Assembly: GCA_023375785.1 (NCBI GenBank) | Contig: SZWC01000028.1 | Location: 624,715 to 688,714, forward strand | DNA: 64,000 bases | Reading direction: 5' to 3' | Source: Penium margaritaceum | Taxonomy: Eukaryota; Streptophyta; Zygnematophyceae; Desmidiales; Peniaceae | In this document: piece by piece, positions 25,365 through 36,677 of the stretch | Position numbering within the stretch: the stretch's first letter is position 1 | Layout of the letters: each line of letters opens with the position of its first letter | The notes under the pieces: generated by a model | What the model was told of the DNA's origin: nothing | What the model saw: the letters and a program-made list of their open reading frames with translations, nothing else | The model's database searches: none | Program-made: the position numbers and the translations under genes

Positions 25365-25380
25365 TGGTCAACGTTGACCA
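25365..25380. repeat. 16-bp perfect palindrome of E monomers (example)
   Basis: TGGTCAACGTTGACCA is its own reverse complement. It occurs in most E monomers, hence dozens of times in the window. The half sites carry TTGACC, the core bound by plant WRKY proteins in promoters. In other monomer types one half site is degenerate, so the perfect dyad is specific to E. Confidence 0.85.
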
Positions 25381-28300
25381 CCCATATTGAAATTTTCTGG
25401 TCAGGATCAGTGACATATGCCTAGTTTGATTGTCTGGTGTGCATACTAGCCACACCGTGCCACTGTGTATTGAAGTTCTTTGTCCTTTCTATTCAACACA
25501 TAGGCTTCCCAAACCATTGTCTCTCCCTCTGACCAGTTGTGACTCAAGTTATGAGTTGTCAATGTTGACCACACATAGTGGACTTATTCAGTCGTAGTCA
25601 GTGACGTATGCATAATTTGGTTGGTCACTGTGCAAGCTAGCCATACCGTGCCACTGCTTGTTGAAGGTCTTTGTACTTCCTAGTTGATAAGTAGTGTTCC
25701 CAATCCATTGTTTTCCCCTCTGACCATTTGTGACTCGTGTTATGCGTTTCTACGTTGACCACATGAGGTGAAATTCTTTCGTCATGTTCAGTGACATATG
25801 CATACTTTGGTTGGTCACTGTGCATTGAAGCCACATTGTGCCACTACATATTGAAGGTATTTGTACTTGCTAGTAGATAACCAATATTCACAAACCATTA
25901 CCTTCCACCATGACCATTTGTGACTCGTGTTGTGAGTTGTCAAAGTTTACCACACTTGGTGACATTATTTCGTCATGGTCAGTGACATATGCCTACTTTG
26001 GTTGGTCATCGTTCATGGTCTCCACACTGTGCCACAACGTATTGAAGCCCCTTGTTCTTGCTATGTGATACTTGGTGTTCCAAAACCATTGTTTCCCCCT
26101 TTGACCATTTGTGACTCGTATTATGAATTGTCAACGTGGACCACACACAGCGGATTCCTTTGGTCAAAGGCAGTAAACATGCCTACTTTGGTCGGTCATT
26201 GTGCATGGTAGCCACACCGCGCTACTACTGACTGAAGGGCATTGTACTTGGTAGTTGAGAACCGATATTCTCATAGCATTGTTTCCTCTCCTGACCGTTT
26301 GTGATTCGTGATATGGTTGGTCAACGTTGACCACATATGTTGAAATTCTCTGGTCATGATCAGTGATATATGCCTAGTTTGATTGATTGGTGTGCATATT
26401 AGCCACACCGTGCCACTACGTATTGAAGTTCTTTGTCCTTTCTAGCCAATACATTGGCTTCCCAGTCCATTGATTTCCCCTCTGACCATTTGTAACTCGT
26501 GTTATGCGTTCTTAACGTTGACCACATGAAGTGAATTCTTTTCGTTATGGTTAGTGACATATGTATACATTGGTTGGTCACTGTGCATTGAAGCCACATT
26601 ATGCCACTACATATTGAGATGTTTGTACTTGCTAGTAGATAACTAGTATACACAAACCATTACCCTCCACCCTGACCATTTGTGACTCGTGTTGTGAGTT
26701 GTCAAAGTTTACCACACTTAGTGACATTACTTGGTCATGGTCAGTGACATATGCCTACTTTGGTTGGTCACTGTTCATGGTCTCCACACCGTGCCACAAC
26801 GTATTGAAGCCCCTTGTGCTTGCTATGTGATACTTGGTGTTCCCAAACCATTGTTTCCCCCTTTGATCATTTGTGACTCGTATTATGAGTTATCAACATT
26901 GACCACACACAGCGGATTTCTTTGGTCAAAGGCAGTACACGTGCCGACTTTGGTCGGTCATTGTACATGGTAGCCACACCGTGCTACTACTGAATGAAGG
27001 TCGTTGTACTTGGTAGTTGAGAACCGATATTCCCATAGCTTTGTTTCCTGCCCTGGCCGTTTGTGACTCGTGTTATGGTTGGTCAACGTTGACCACCCAT
27101 GTTGAAATTATGTGGTCATGATCAGTGACATATGCCTAGTTTGGTTGTTTGGTGTGCATATTAGCCACACCGTGTCACTACGTATTGAAGTTCTTTGTCC
27201 CTTCTAGTGAATACATAGGCTTCTTAAACCATTTTATCTCCCTTTGACCATTTGGGACTCGTGTTATGAGTTGTCAATGTTGACCACACATAGTGGACTT
27301 ATTCGGTCGTAATGAGTGACGTATGCATCCTTTGGTTGGTCACTGTGCAAGCTAGCCATACCGTGCTACTGCTTGTTGAAGGTCTTTGTACTTGCTAGTT
27401 GATAACTAGTGTTCCCAACCCATTGTTTTCCCCTCTGACCATTTGTGACTCGTGTTATGCGTTTTCAACGTTGACCATATGAAGTGAAAGTCTTTCGTCA
27501 TGGTTAGTGACATATGCATGATTTGGGTGGTCATTGTGCATTGAAGCCACATTGTGCCACTACATATTGAAGGTATTTGTACTTTCTAGTAGATAACTAG
27601 TATTCACAAACCATTACCTTCCACCCTGACCATTTGTGACTCTTGTTGTGAGTTGTCAAAGTTTACCACACTTAGTGACATTATTTGGTCATGGTCAGTG
27701 ACATATGCCTACTTTGGTTGGTCATCTTGCTTGGTCCCCACACCGTGCCACAACGTATTGAAGCTCCTTTATTCTTGCTATGTGATACGTGGTGTTCCCA
27801 AACCATTGTTTCCCCCTCTAACCATTTGTGACTCGTATTATGAGTTGTCAAGGTGGACCACACACAGCGGATTTCTTTGGTCAAAGGTAGTAAACATGCC
27901 TACTTTGGACGGTCATTGTGCATGGTAGCCACACCGACCTACTACTGTCTGAATTTCATTGTACTTGGTAGTTGAGAACCGATATTCTCGTGGCATTGTT
28001 TCCTCTCCTGACCGTTTGTGACTCGTGTTATGGTTGGTCAACGTTGACCACCCATATTGAATTTCTCTGGTCATGATAAGTGACATATGCATAGTTTGAT
28101 TGTTTGGTGTGCATGCTAGCCACACCGTGCCATCGCGTACTGAAGTTCTTTGTCCGTTCTAACCAATACATAGGCTTCCCAATCCACTGTTTTGCCCTCT
28201 GACCATTTGTGACTCGTGTTGTGCGTTTTCAGCGTTGACCACGTGAAGTGAAATTTGTTCGTCATGGTTAATGACATAGGCATAATTTGGTTGGTCACTG

Positions 28301-30282
28301 TGCATTGAAGCCACATTGTGCCACTATATATTGAAGGTATTTGTACTTGGTGATAGATAAATAGTACTCACAAACCATTACCTTCCACCCTGACCTTTTG
28401 TGACTCGTGTTGTGAGTTGTCAAAGTTTACGACACTTAGTGACATTGCTTTGTCATGGTCAGTGACATGCGTACTTTGGTTGGTCATCGTGCATGGTCTC
28501 CACACCGTGCCACAACGTATTGAAGCCCCTTTTGCTTACTATGTGATACTTGGTGTTCCCAAGCTATTGTTTCCCCCTCTGACCATTTGTGACTCGGGTT
28601 ATGAGTTGTCAATGTTGACCACACACAGCGGATTTCTTTGGTCAAAGGCAGTACATATGCCTACTTTGGTCGGTCATTGTACATGGTAGCCACACCGTGC
28701 TACTACTGAATGAAGGTTGTTGTACGTGGTAGTTGAGAACCGATATTCCCATAGCATTGTTTCCTGTCCTGACCATTTGTGACTCGTGTTATGGTTGGTC
28801 AACGTTGACCACCCATATTGAAATTATGTGGTCATGATCAGTGACATATGCCTAGTTTGGTTGTTTAGTGTACATGTTAGCCACACTGTGCCACTACGTA
28901 TTGAAGTTCTTTGCCTTTTCTAGTCACAACATAGGCTTCTTAAACCATTTTCTCTCCCTTTGACCATTTGTGACTCGTGTTATGAGTTATCAATGTTGAC
29001 CACACATAGTGGACTTATTCGGTCGTAGTCAGTGACGTATGCATCCTTTGGTTGGTCACTGTGCATGCTAGCCATACCGTGCCACTGCTTGTTGAAGGTC
29101 TTTGTACTTTCTGGTTGATAACTAGTGTTCCCCTTCTGACCATTTGTAACTCGTCTTATGCATTTTAAGCGTTGACCACATGAAGTGAAATTCTTTCGTT
29201 ATGGTCAGTGACACATGCATACTTTGGGTGGTCACTGTGCACTGAAGCCACATTATGCCACTACATATTGAAGGTATTTGTACTTGCTAGTAGATAACTA
29301 ATATTCACAAACCATTACCTTCCACCCTGACCATTTGTGACTCATGTTGTGAGTTGTCAAAGTTTACCACACTAAGTGACATTATTTGGTCATGGTCTGT
29401 GACATATGCCTACTTTGGTTGGTCAACGTGCATGGTCCCCACACCGTGCCAAAACGTATTGAAGCCCCTTGTGCTTGCTATGTTATTCGTGGTGTTCCCA
29501 ACCCATTGTTTCCCCCTCTGACCATTTGTGACTCGTATTATGAGTTGTCAACGTGGACCACACACAGCGGATTTCTTTGGTCAAAGGCAGTAAATACGCC
29601 TACTTTGGTCGGTCATTGTGCATGGTAGCCACACGCCGCTACTACCGACTGAAGGTCATTGTACTTGGTAGCTGAGAACCGATATTCTCATAGCATTGTT
29701 TTCTCTCCTGACCGTTTGTGACTCGTGTTTTAATTGGTCAACGTTGACCACCAATATTAAAACTCTCTGGTCATGATCAGTGAAATATGCCTAGTTTGAT
29801 TGTTTGGTGTGCATATAAACCACACCGTGCCAATAGGTATTGTAGATCTTTGTCCTTTCTAGCCAATACATAGGCTTCCCAATCCATTGTTTTCCCCTCT
29901 GACCATTTGTGACTCGTGTAATGCGTTTTCAACGTTGACGACATGAAGTGAAATTTGTTCGTCATGGTTCGTGACATATGCATACTTTGGTTGGTCACTG
30001 TGCATTGAAGCCACATTGTGCCACTACATATTGAAGGTATTTGTACTTGCTAGTAGATAAACAGTACACACAAACCATTACCCTCCACCCTGACCATTTG
30101 TGACTCGTGCTTTGAGTTGTCAAAGTTTTCCACACGTAATGACATTACTTGGTCATGGTCAGTAACATATGCCTACTTTGGCTGGTCATCGTGCATGGTC
30201 TCCACACCGTCCCACAACGTATTGAAGCCCCTTGTGCTTTCTATGTGATACTTGGTGTTCCCAAACCATTGTTTCCCCCTCT

Positions 30283-30850
30283 GACCGTTTGTGACTCGTA
30301 TTATGAACTGTCAACGTTGACCACACACAGTGGATTTCTCTGGTCAAAGGCAGTACATATGCCTACTCTGGTCGGTCATTGTGCATGGTAGGCACACCAT
30401 GCTACTTCTGACTGAAGGTCATTGTACTTGGTAGTTGAGAACCAATATCTGCATAGCATTGTTTCCTATTCTTACCGTGTGTGACTCGTGTTATGGTTGG
30501 TCAGCATTGACCACCCATCTTGAAATTCTGTGGTCATTATCAGTGACATATGCCAAGTTTGATTGTTTGGTGTGCATATTAGCCACACTGTGCCACTACA
30601 TATTGCAGTTCTTTGTCCTTTCTAGTCAAAACATATGCTTCCCAAACCATTGTCTATCCCCCTGACCATTTGGGACTGGCGTTATGAGTTGTCAACGTTG
30701 ACCACATATAGTGGACTTATTCGGTCGTAGTCAAGGACGTATGCATCCTTTGGTTGGTCACCGTGCACGCTAGCCATACCGTGCCACTGCTTGTTGAAGG
30801 TCTTTGTACTTGCTAGTTGATAACTAGTGTCCCCAATCCATTATTTTCCC
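30283..30850. repeat. Y-flank type D-E-A trio without insertion
   Basis: This trio carries the markers otherwise found only right of Y: D with CATGGTAGGCACACC, E with ATATGCCAAGTTTGATTG, and A opening with TTTGGGACTGGCGTTATG. Comparable trios begin at 16616, 34194 and 54156. Here an ordinary L-type C monomer precedes it instead of Y and the insertion. Confidence 0.75.
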
Positions 30851-31045
30851 CTGTGACCATTTGTGACTCGTGTTATGCGTTTTCAACATTGACTACATAC
30901 GTGAAGTTTTTTCGTCATGGTTAGTGACATATGCATGTTTTGGTTGGTCACTGTGTATTGAGGCCACATTGTACCACTACATATTGAATGTATGTGTACT
31001 TGCTAGTAGATCACTCGTATTCACAGACCATTACCTTCCACCCTG

Positions 31046-31890
31046 ACCATTTGTGACTCGTGTTGTGAGTTGTCAAAGTTTACCACACTTAGTGACATTA
31101 TTTGGTCATGGTCAGTGACATATGCCTACTTTGGTTGGTCATTGTACATGGTAGCCACACCGTGCTACTACTGAATGAAGGTCGTTGTACTTGGTAGTTG
31201 AGAACCGATATTCCCATAGCATTGTTTCCTGTCATGACGATTTGGGACTTGCGTTATGGTTGGTCAACGTTGACCGCCCATATTGAAATAATGTGGTCAT
31301 GATCAGTGACATATGCCTACGTTGGTTGGTCATCGTGCATGGTCTCCACACCGTGCCACAACGTATTGAAGCCCCTTCTTCTTGCTATGTGATACTCGGT
31401 ATTTCCAAACCATTGTTTCCCTCTCTGACCATTTGTGACTCGTGTTGTGAGTTGTCAAAGTTTACCACACTTAGTGACATTATTTGGTCATGGTCAGTGA
31501 CATATGCCTACTTTGGTTGGTCATCGTGCATGGTCTCCACATCGTGCCACAACGTATTGAAGCCCCTTCTTCTTGCTATGTGATACTCGGTATTTCCAAA
31601 CCATTGTTTCCCCCTCTGACCATTTGTGACTCGCATTATGAGTTGTCAACGTTAACCACACACAGCGGATTTCTTTGGTCAAAGGCAGTACATATGCCTA
31701 CTTTGGTTGGTCATTGTACATGGTAGCCACACCGTGCTACTACTGAATGAAGGTCGTTGTACTTGGTAGTTGAGAACCGATATTCCCATAGCATTGTTTC
31801 CTGTCATGACGATTTGTGACTTGCGTTATGGTTGGTCAACGTTGACCGCCCATATTGAAATAATGTGGTCATGATCAGTGACATCTGCCT
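31046..31890. repeat. Rearranged satellite block with two hybrid monomers
   Basis: A C monomer changes to D sequence at the shared core near 31120-31140. The E monomer that follows changes to C sequence near 31310. About 31120-31310 then recurs 572 bp (three monomers) further on at about 31692-31882, sharing private variants such as TGTCATGACGATTTG and GACCGCCCATATTG. Both switch points fall in the CATATGCCTAC.TTGGTTGG core. Confidence 0.8.
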
Positions 31891-33338
31891 AGTTTGGTTG
31901 TTTGGTGTGCATATTAGCCACACTGTGCCACTACGTATTGAAGTTCTTTGTCCTTTCTAGTCAATACATAGGCTTCCCAAGCCATTTTTTCTCTCTCTCT
32001 CTGACAATTTCTGACTCGTGTTATGAGTTGTCAATGTTGACCACACATAGTGGACTTATTCGGTAGTAGTCAGTGACGTATGCATCCTTTCGTTGGTCAC
32101 TGTGCACGCTAGCTGTACCGTGCCACTGCTTTTTGAAGGTCTTTGTATTTCCTAGTTGATAACTAGTGTTCCCAACCCATTGTGTTCCCCCCTCACCATT
32201 TGTGACTCGTGTTATGCGTTTTGAATGTTGACCACATGAAGTGAAGTTATTTCGCCATGGTCAGTGACATATGCATACTTTGGGTGGTTAGTGTGCATTG
32301 AAGCCACATTGTGCCACTACATGTTGAAGGTATTTGTACTTGCTAGTAGATAACTAGTATTCACAACCCATTACCTTCCACCCTGACCATTTGTGACTCG
32401 TGTTGTGATGTGTCAAAGTTTACCACACATCGTGACATTATTTGGTCATGGTCCGTGACATGTGCCTACTTTGGGTGGTCATCGTTCATGGTCCCCACAC
32501 CGTGCCACAACGTATTGAAGCCCCTTGTGCTTGCTATGTGATACGTGGTGTTCCCAAACCATTGTTTCCCCCTCTGACCATTTGTGACTTGTATTATGAT
32601 TTGTCAACGTGGACCACGCACATCGGATTTCTTTGGTCAAAGGCAGTAAATATGCCTACTTTGGTCGGTCATTGTGCATGGTAGCTACACTGCGCTTCTA
32701 CTGACTGGAGGTCATTGAACTTGGTAGTTGAGAACCGATATTCTCATAGCATTGTTTCCTCTCCTGACCGTTTGTGACTCGTGTTATGGTTGGTAAACGT
32801 TGACCACCCATGTTGAAATTCTCTGGTCATGATCAGTGACATATGCCTAGTTTGATTGCTTGGTGTGCATATCATCCACACCGTGCCACTACGCATTGAA
32901 GTTCTTTGTCCTTTCTAGCCAATACATAGGCTTCCCAATCCACTTTTTCCTCCTCTGACCATTTGTGACTTGTGTTATGCGTTTTCAACGTTGACCACAT
33001 GAAGTAAAATTTGATCGTCATGGTTAGTGACATGGGCATACTTTGGTTGGTCACTGTGCATTGAAGCCACATTGTGCCACTACATATTGAAGGTATTTGT
33101 ACTTGGTTGTAGATAACTAGTATTCAAAAACCATTACCTTCCACCCTGACAATTTGTGACTCGTGTTGTGAGTTGTCAAAGTTTACCACACGCAGTGACA
33201 TTATTTCGTCATGGTAAGTGACATATGCCTACTTTGGTTGGTCATCGGGCATGGTCTCGACACCGTGCCACAACGTATTGAAGCCCCTTGTGCTTGCTAT
33301 GTGATACTTGATGTTCCCAACCCATTGTTTCCCCCTCT

Positions 33339-33520
33339 GACAATTCGTGGCCCAAAGCATGGGTTGTCAACGTTAACCACACATAGAAAAATGTTTTGGT
33401 CATGGTAAGTTGCACATGCCTAATCTGGTTGGTCATTGTACATGGTAGCCACACCGTTCCACTACTTGTTGAAAGTATTTGCACTTGCTATTCAATAAAT
33501 AGCAAAAGGTTTCTCCCTTT
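33339..33520. repeat. Divergent satellite monomer X, copy 2
   Basis: It has the same length and the same private CATGCCTAATCTGG and CTATTCAATAAATAGC variants as the copy at 15746, and again directly precedes the insertion. Confidence 0.85.
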
Positions 33521-34014
33521 GACACCAGGTCGGATTTTGTTTATTTGTTCCGCGTCGGTACCTTCACTGGAACACTCCCTCTCTCCCCGCTAGAGGGATG
33601 TTCCGTGGACAACCTGGAGGACAGATTTGCGACCGCATTATGACACACCCCCTATCTCCCCACGGCTTAGGCTCGAAGGTAGAGTTGAGGCAGCACAACA
33701 CGGCCGGCCCCCCACCCCCAGGTTGCGAGCATATTCTATATTACGCGTATGAGGACTCAAATCCAGGACCTATCGCTCCAGAATCTAACTCCATAAGCAC
33801 TAAGCCAACTCACATGGTGTTCATATGTTGTCCAAATGACATTTGAAGGGCTCCCATGTCTAAAGGGCATCAAATAAGGGGGTGTAAGATTATAGGGTAG
33901 TTTTCAAATGTTTGAATGAAAACAATTTCAGTTTATTCATAAACAATTGACGGAGACTAAGTTCTGAATTTTGCAACTTCGAGCTTGAATAACCTCTCAA
34001 CCATTGCTGCTATT
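33521..34014 (-). mobile_element. Retroposon-like insertion, copy 2
   Basis: This 494-bp copy stands at the identical X/Y junction. The minus-strand A box TGGCTTAGTGC is at 33797-33807 and the B box ATTTGAGTCC (9 of 10 consensus) at 33753-33762, again 45 nt apart. TTGACACCAG at the left and TTGACCAG at the right flank it. The C tract is short and interrupted here. The plus-strand frame at 33598-33846 has no known domain and arises from the same sequence in all copies. Confidence 0.65.
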
Positions 34015-34193
34015 GACCAGCCGTAAGAAGGAAAGTTGACAAGACACTGTGAAACTCTTTTTACGATATTCAATGACACAAGAATATTTTGGTTGGTCAT
34101 TGTGCATGGTAGCCATACCGTGCCACCACTTATCGAAGGTCTTTGTATTTGCTAGTCGATACCAAGTATTTCCAAACCATTGTTTCCCCCTCT
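34015..34193. repeat. Divergent satellite monomer Y, copy 2
   Basis: It has the same 179-bp length and the same diverged start as the copy at 16437, and is followed by the same marked D-E-A trio. Confidence 0.8.
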
Positions 34194-36295
34194 TACCATT
34201 TGTGACTCGTATTCTGAGTCAACGTCGACCACACACAACGGATTTCTCTTGTCAAAGGCAGTACATATGCCTACTTTGGTCGGTCATAGTGCATGGTAGG
34301 GACACCGTGCTACTACTGAGTGAAGGTCATTGTACTTGGTAGTTGAGAACCGATATTCGCATAGCATTGTTTCCTCTTCTTACCGTTTGTGACTCGTATT
34401 ATGGTTGGTCAGCGTTGACCACCCATATTGAAATTCCGTGGTCATGATCAGTGACATATGCCAAGTTTGATTGTTTTGTGTGCATGTTAGCCACACCATG
34501 CCACTACGTATTGAAGTTCTTTGTCCTTTCTAGTCAATACATATTCTTTCCAAACCATTGTCTCTCCCTCTAACCATTTGGGACTGGCGTTATGAGTTGT
34601 CAATGTTGACCACACATAATGGACTTATTTGGTCATAGTCAGTGACGTATGCATCATTTGGTTGGTCACCGTGCACGCTAGCCATACCGTGCCACTGCTT
34701 GTTGAAGGTCTTTGTACTAGCTAGTTGATAACTAGTGTCCTCAATCCATTGTTTTCCCCTCTGACCATTTGTGACTCGTGTTATGCGTTTCCAACATTGA
34801 CCACATACTTGAAATTTGTTCGTCATGGTTAGTGACATATGCATACTTTGGTTGGTCACTGTGCATTGAGGCCACATTGTGCCACTACATATTGAATGTA
34901 TTTGTACTTTCCAGTAGATAACGAGTATTCACAAACCATTACCTTACACCCTGACCATTTGTGACTCGTATTGTGAGTTGTCAAAATTTACCACACTTAG
35001 TGACATTATTTGGTCATGGTCAGTGACATATGCCTACTTTGGTTGGTCATCGTGCATAGTCTCCACACCGTGCCACGACATATTTAAGCCCCTTGTGCTT
35101 GCTATGTGATACTTGGTGTTCCCAACCCATTGTTTCCCCCTCTGACCATTTGTGACTCGTATTATGAGCTGTCAACGTTGACCACACACAGCGGATTTCT
35201 TTGGTCAAAGGCAGTACATATGCCTACTTTGGTCGGTCATTGTACATGGTAGCCTCATCGTGCTACTACTCAATGAAGGTCGTAGTACTTGGTAGTTGTG
35301 AAACGATATTCCCATAGCATTGTTTCCTGTCCTGACCATTTGTGACTCGTGTTATGGCTGGTCAACGTTGACCACTCATATTGAAGGTATGTGGTCATGA
35401 TCAGTGACATATGCCTAGTTTGGTTGTTTGGTGTGCATGTTAGCCACACCGTGCCACTCTGTATTGAAGTTCTTTGTCCTTTCTAGTCAATACATAGGCT
35501 TCCCAAACCATTGTCTCTCCATGTGACCATTTGTGACTCGTGTTATGAGTTGTCAATGTTAACCCTACATAGTGGACTTATTCGGTCGTAGTCAGTGACG
35601 TATGCATCCTTTGGCTGGTTACTGTGCAGGCTAGCCATACTGTTCCACTGCTTGTTGAAGGTCTTTGTACTTGCTAGTTGATAACTAGTGTTCCAAACCC
35701 ATTGTTTTCCCCTCTGACCATTTGCGATTTGTGTTAAGCTTTTTCAACATTTACCACATGAAGTGAAATTCTTTCGTCATGGTCAGTGACATATGCATAC
35801 TTTGGGTGGTCTATGTGCATTGAAGCCACATTGTGCCACTACCTATTGAAGGTATTTGTACTTGCTAGAAGATAACTAGTATTCACAAACCATTACCTTC
35901 CACCCTAACCATTTGTGACTCGGGTTGTGAGTTGTCAAAGTTTACCACAGTTAGTGACATTGTTTGGTCATGGACAGTGACATATGCCTTCCTTGGTTGG
36001 TCATCGTGCATGGTCTCCACACCGTGTCACAACGTATTGAAGCCCCCTGTGCTTCCTATGTGATACTTGGTGTTCCCAAACCATTGTTTCCCCCATCCGA
36101 CCATTTGTGACTCTTATTATGAGTTGTCAACGTGGACCACACACAGCGGATTTCTTTGGTCAAAGGCAGTAAATATGCCTACTTTGGTCGGTCATTGTGC
36201 ATGGTAGCCACACCGCGCTACGACTGACTGAAGGTCATTGAACTTGGTAGCTGAGAACCGATATTCTCATAGCATTGTTTCCTCTCCTAGCTGTT

Positions 36296-36677
36296 TGTGA
36301 CTCGTGTTATGGTTGGTCAACATTGACCACCGATATTGAACTTCTCTGGTCATGATTAGTGACATATGCCTAGTTTGATTGTTTGGTGTGCATATTAGCC
36401 ACACCGTGCCACTACGTATTGAAGTTCTTTGTCCTTTCTAGCCAATACATAGGCTTCCCAATCCATTGTTTTCCCCTCTGACCATTTGTGACTCGTGTTA
36501 TGGTTGGTCAACATTGACCACCGATATTGAACTTCTCTGGTCATGATTAGTGACATATGCCTAGTTTGATTGTTTGGTGTGCATATTAGCCACACCGTGC
36601 CACTACGTATTGAAGTTCTTTGTCCTTTCTAGCCAATACATAGGCTTCCCAAACCATTGTTTCCCCTTCTGAGCATT
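36296..36677. repeat. Tandem duplication of one E monomer (offset 191 bp)
   Basis: From 36296 to about 36463 the sequence recurs without a visible difference from 36487. Both copies carry the private variants ACCACCGATATTG and GAACTTCTCTGG. The second copy leaves E with a different tail, so the exchange ended within the monomer. Confidence 0.88.

Larger units (their letters stand above)
23249..30091. repeat. Nine-monomer higher-order repeat block, about 1.71 kb x 4
   Basis: C monomers start at 23249, 24203, 24959, 25912, 26674, 27628, 28392, 29329 and 30092. Taking every second one gives periods of 1710, 1715, 1718 and 1700 bp. Within each period an L unit (C-D-E-A-B) is followed by an R unit (C-D-E-B). 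L markers: C with GTCTCCACACCG and GATACTTGG, D with CAACGTTGACC and AGTACATATG, E with TTATGTGGTCATG. R markers: C with GTCCCCACACCG and GATACGTGG, D with CAACGTGGACC and AGTAAATATG, E with TTCTCTGGTCATG. The marker sets are mixed at 25912, so the homogenisation is not perfect. Confidence 0.85.
16437..33520. repeat. Satellite array, segment 2
   Basis: It starts with the divergent monomer Y (16437-16615) and ends with a second copy of X (33339-33520). This is the best ordered part of the window. From 23249 to 30091 C monomers are spaced 954, 756, 953, 762, 954, 764, 937 and 763 bp, an alternation of five and four monomers. A shortened E monomer of 149 bp lies at 19285-19433. A rearranged block lies at about 31046-31890. 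A short CT-rich tract is visible near 31985. Confidence 0.97.

Noticed and set aside
25365-25380. CENP-B box in the satellite
   Set aside because: No monomer contains the TTCG....A..CGGG pattern. The palindrome is unrelated to that motif.
33598-33846. An 82-codon plus-strand frame in the repeated insertion
   Set aside because: It is not open in the same way in the other two copies, lies opposite the tRNA-like boxes, and has no known domain.
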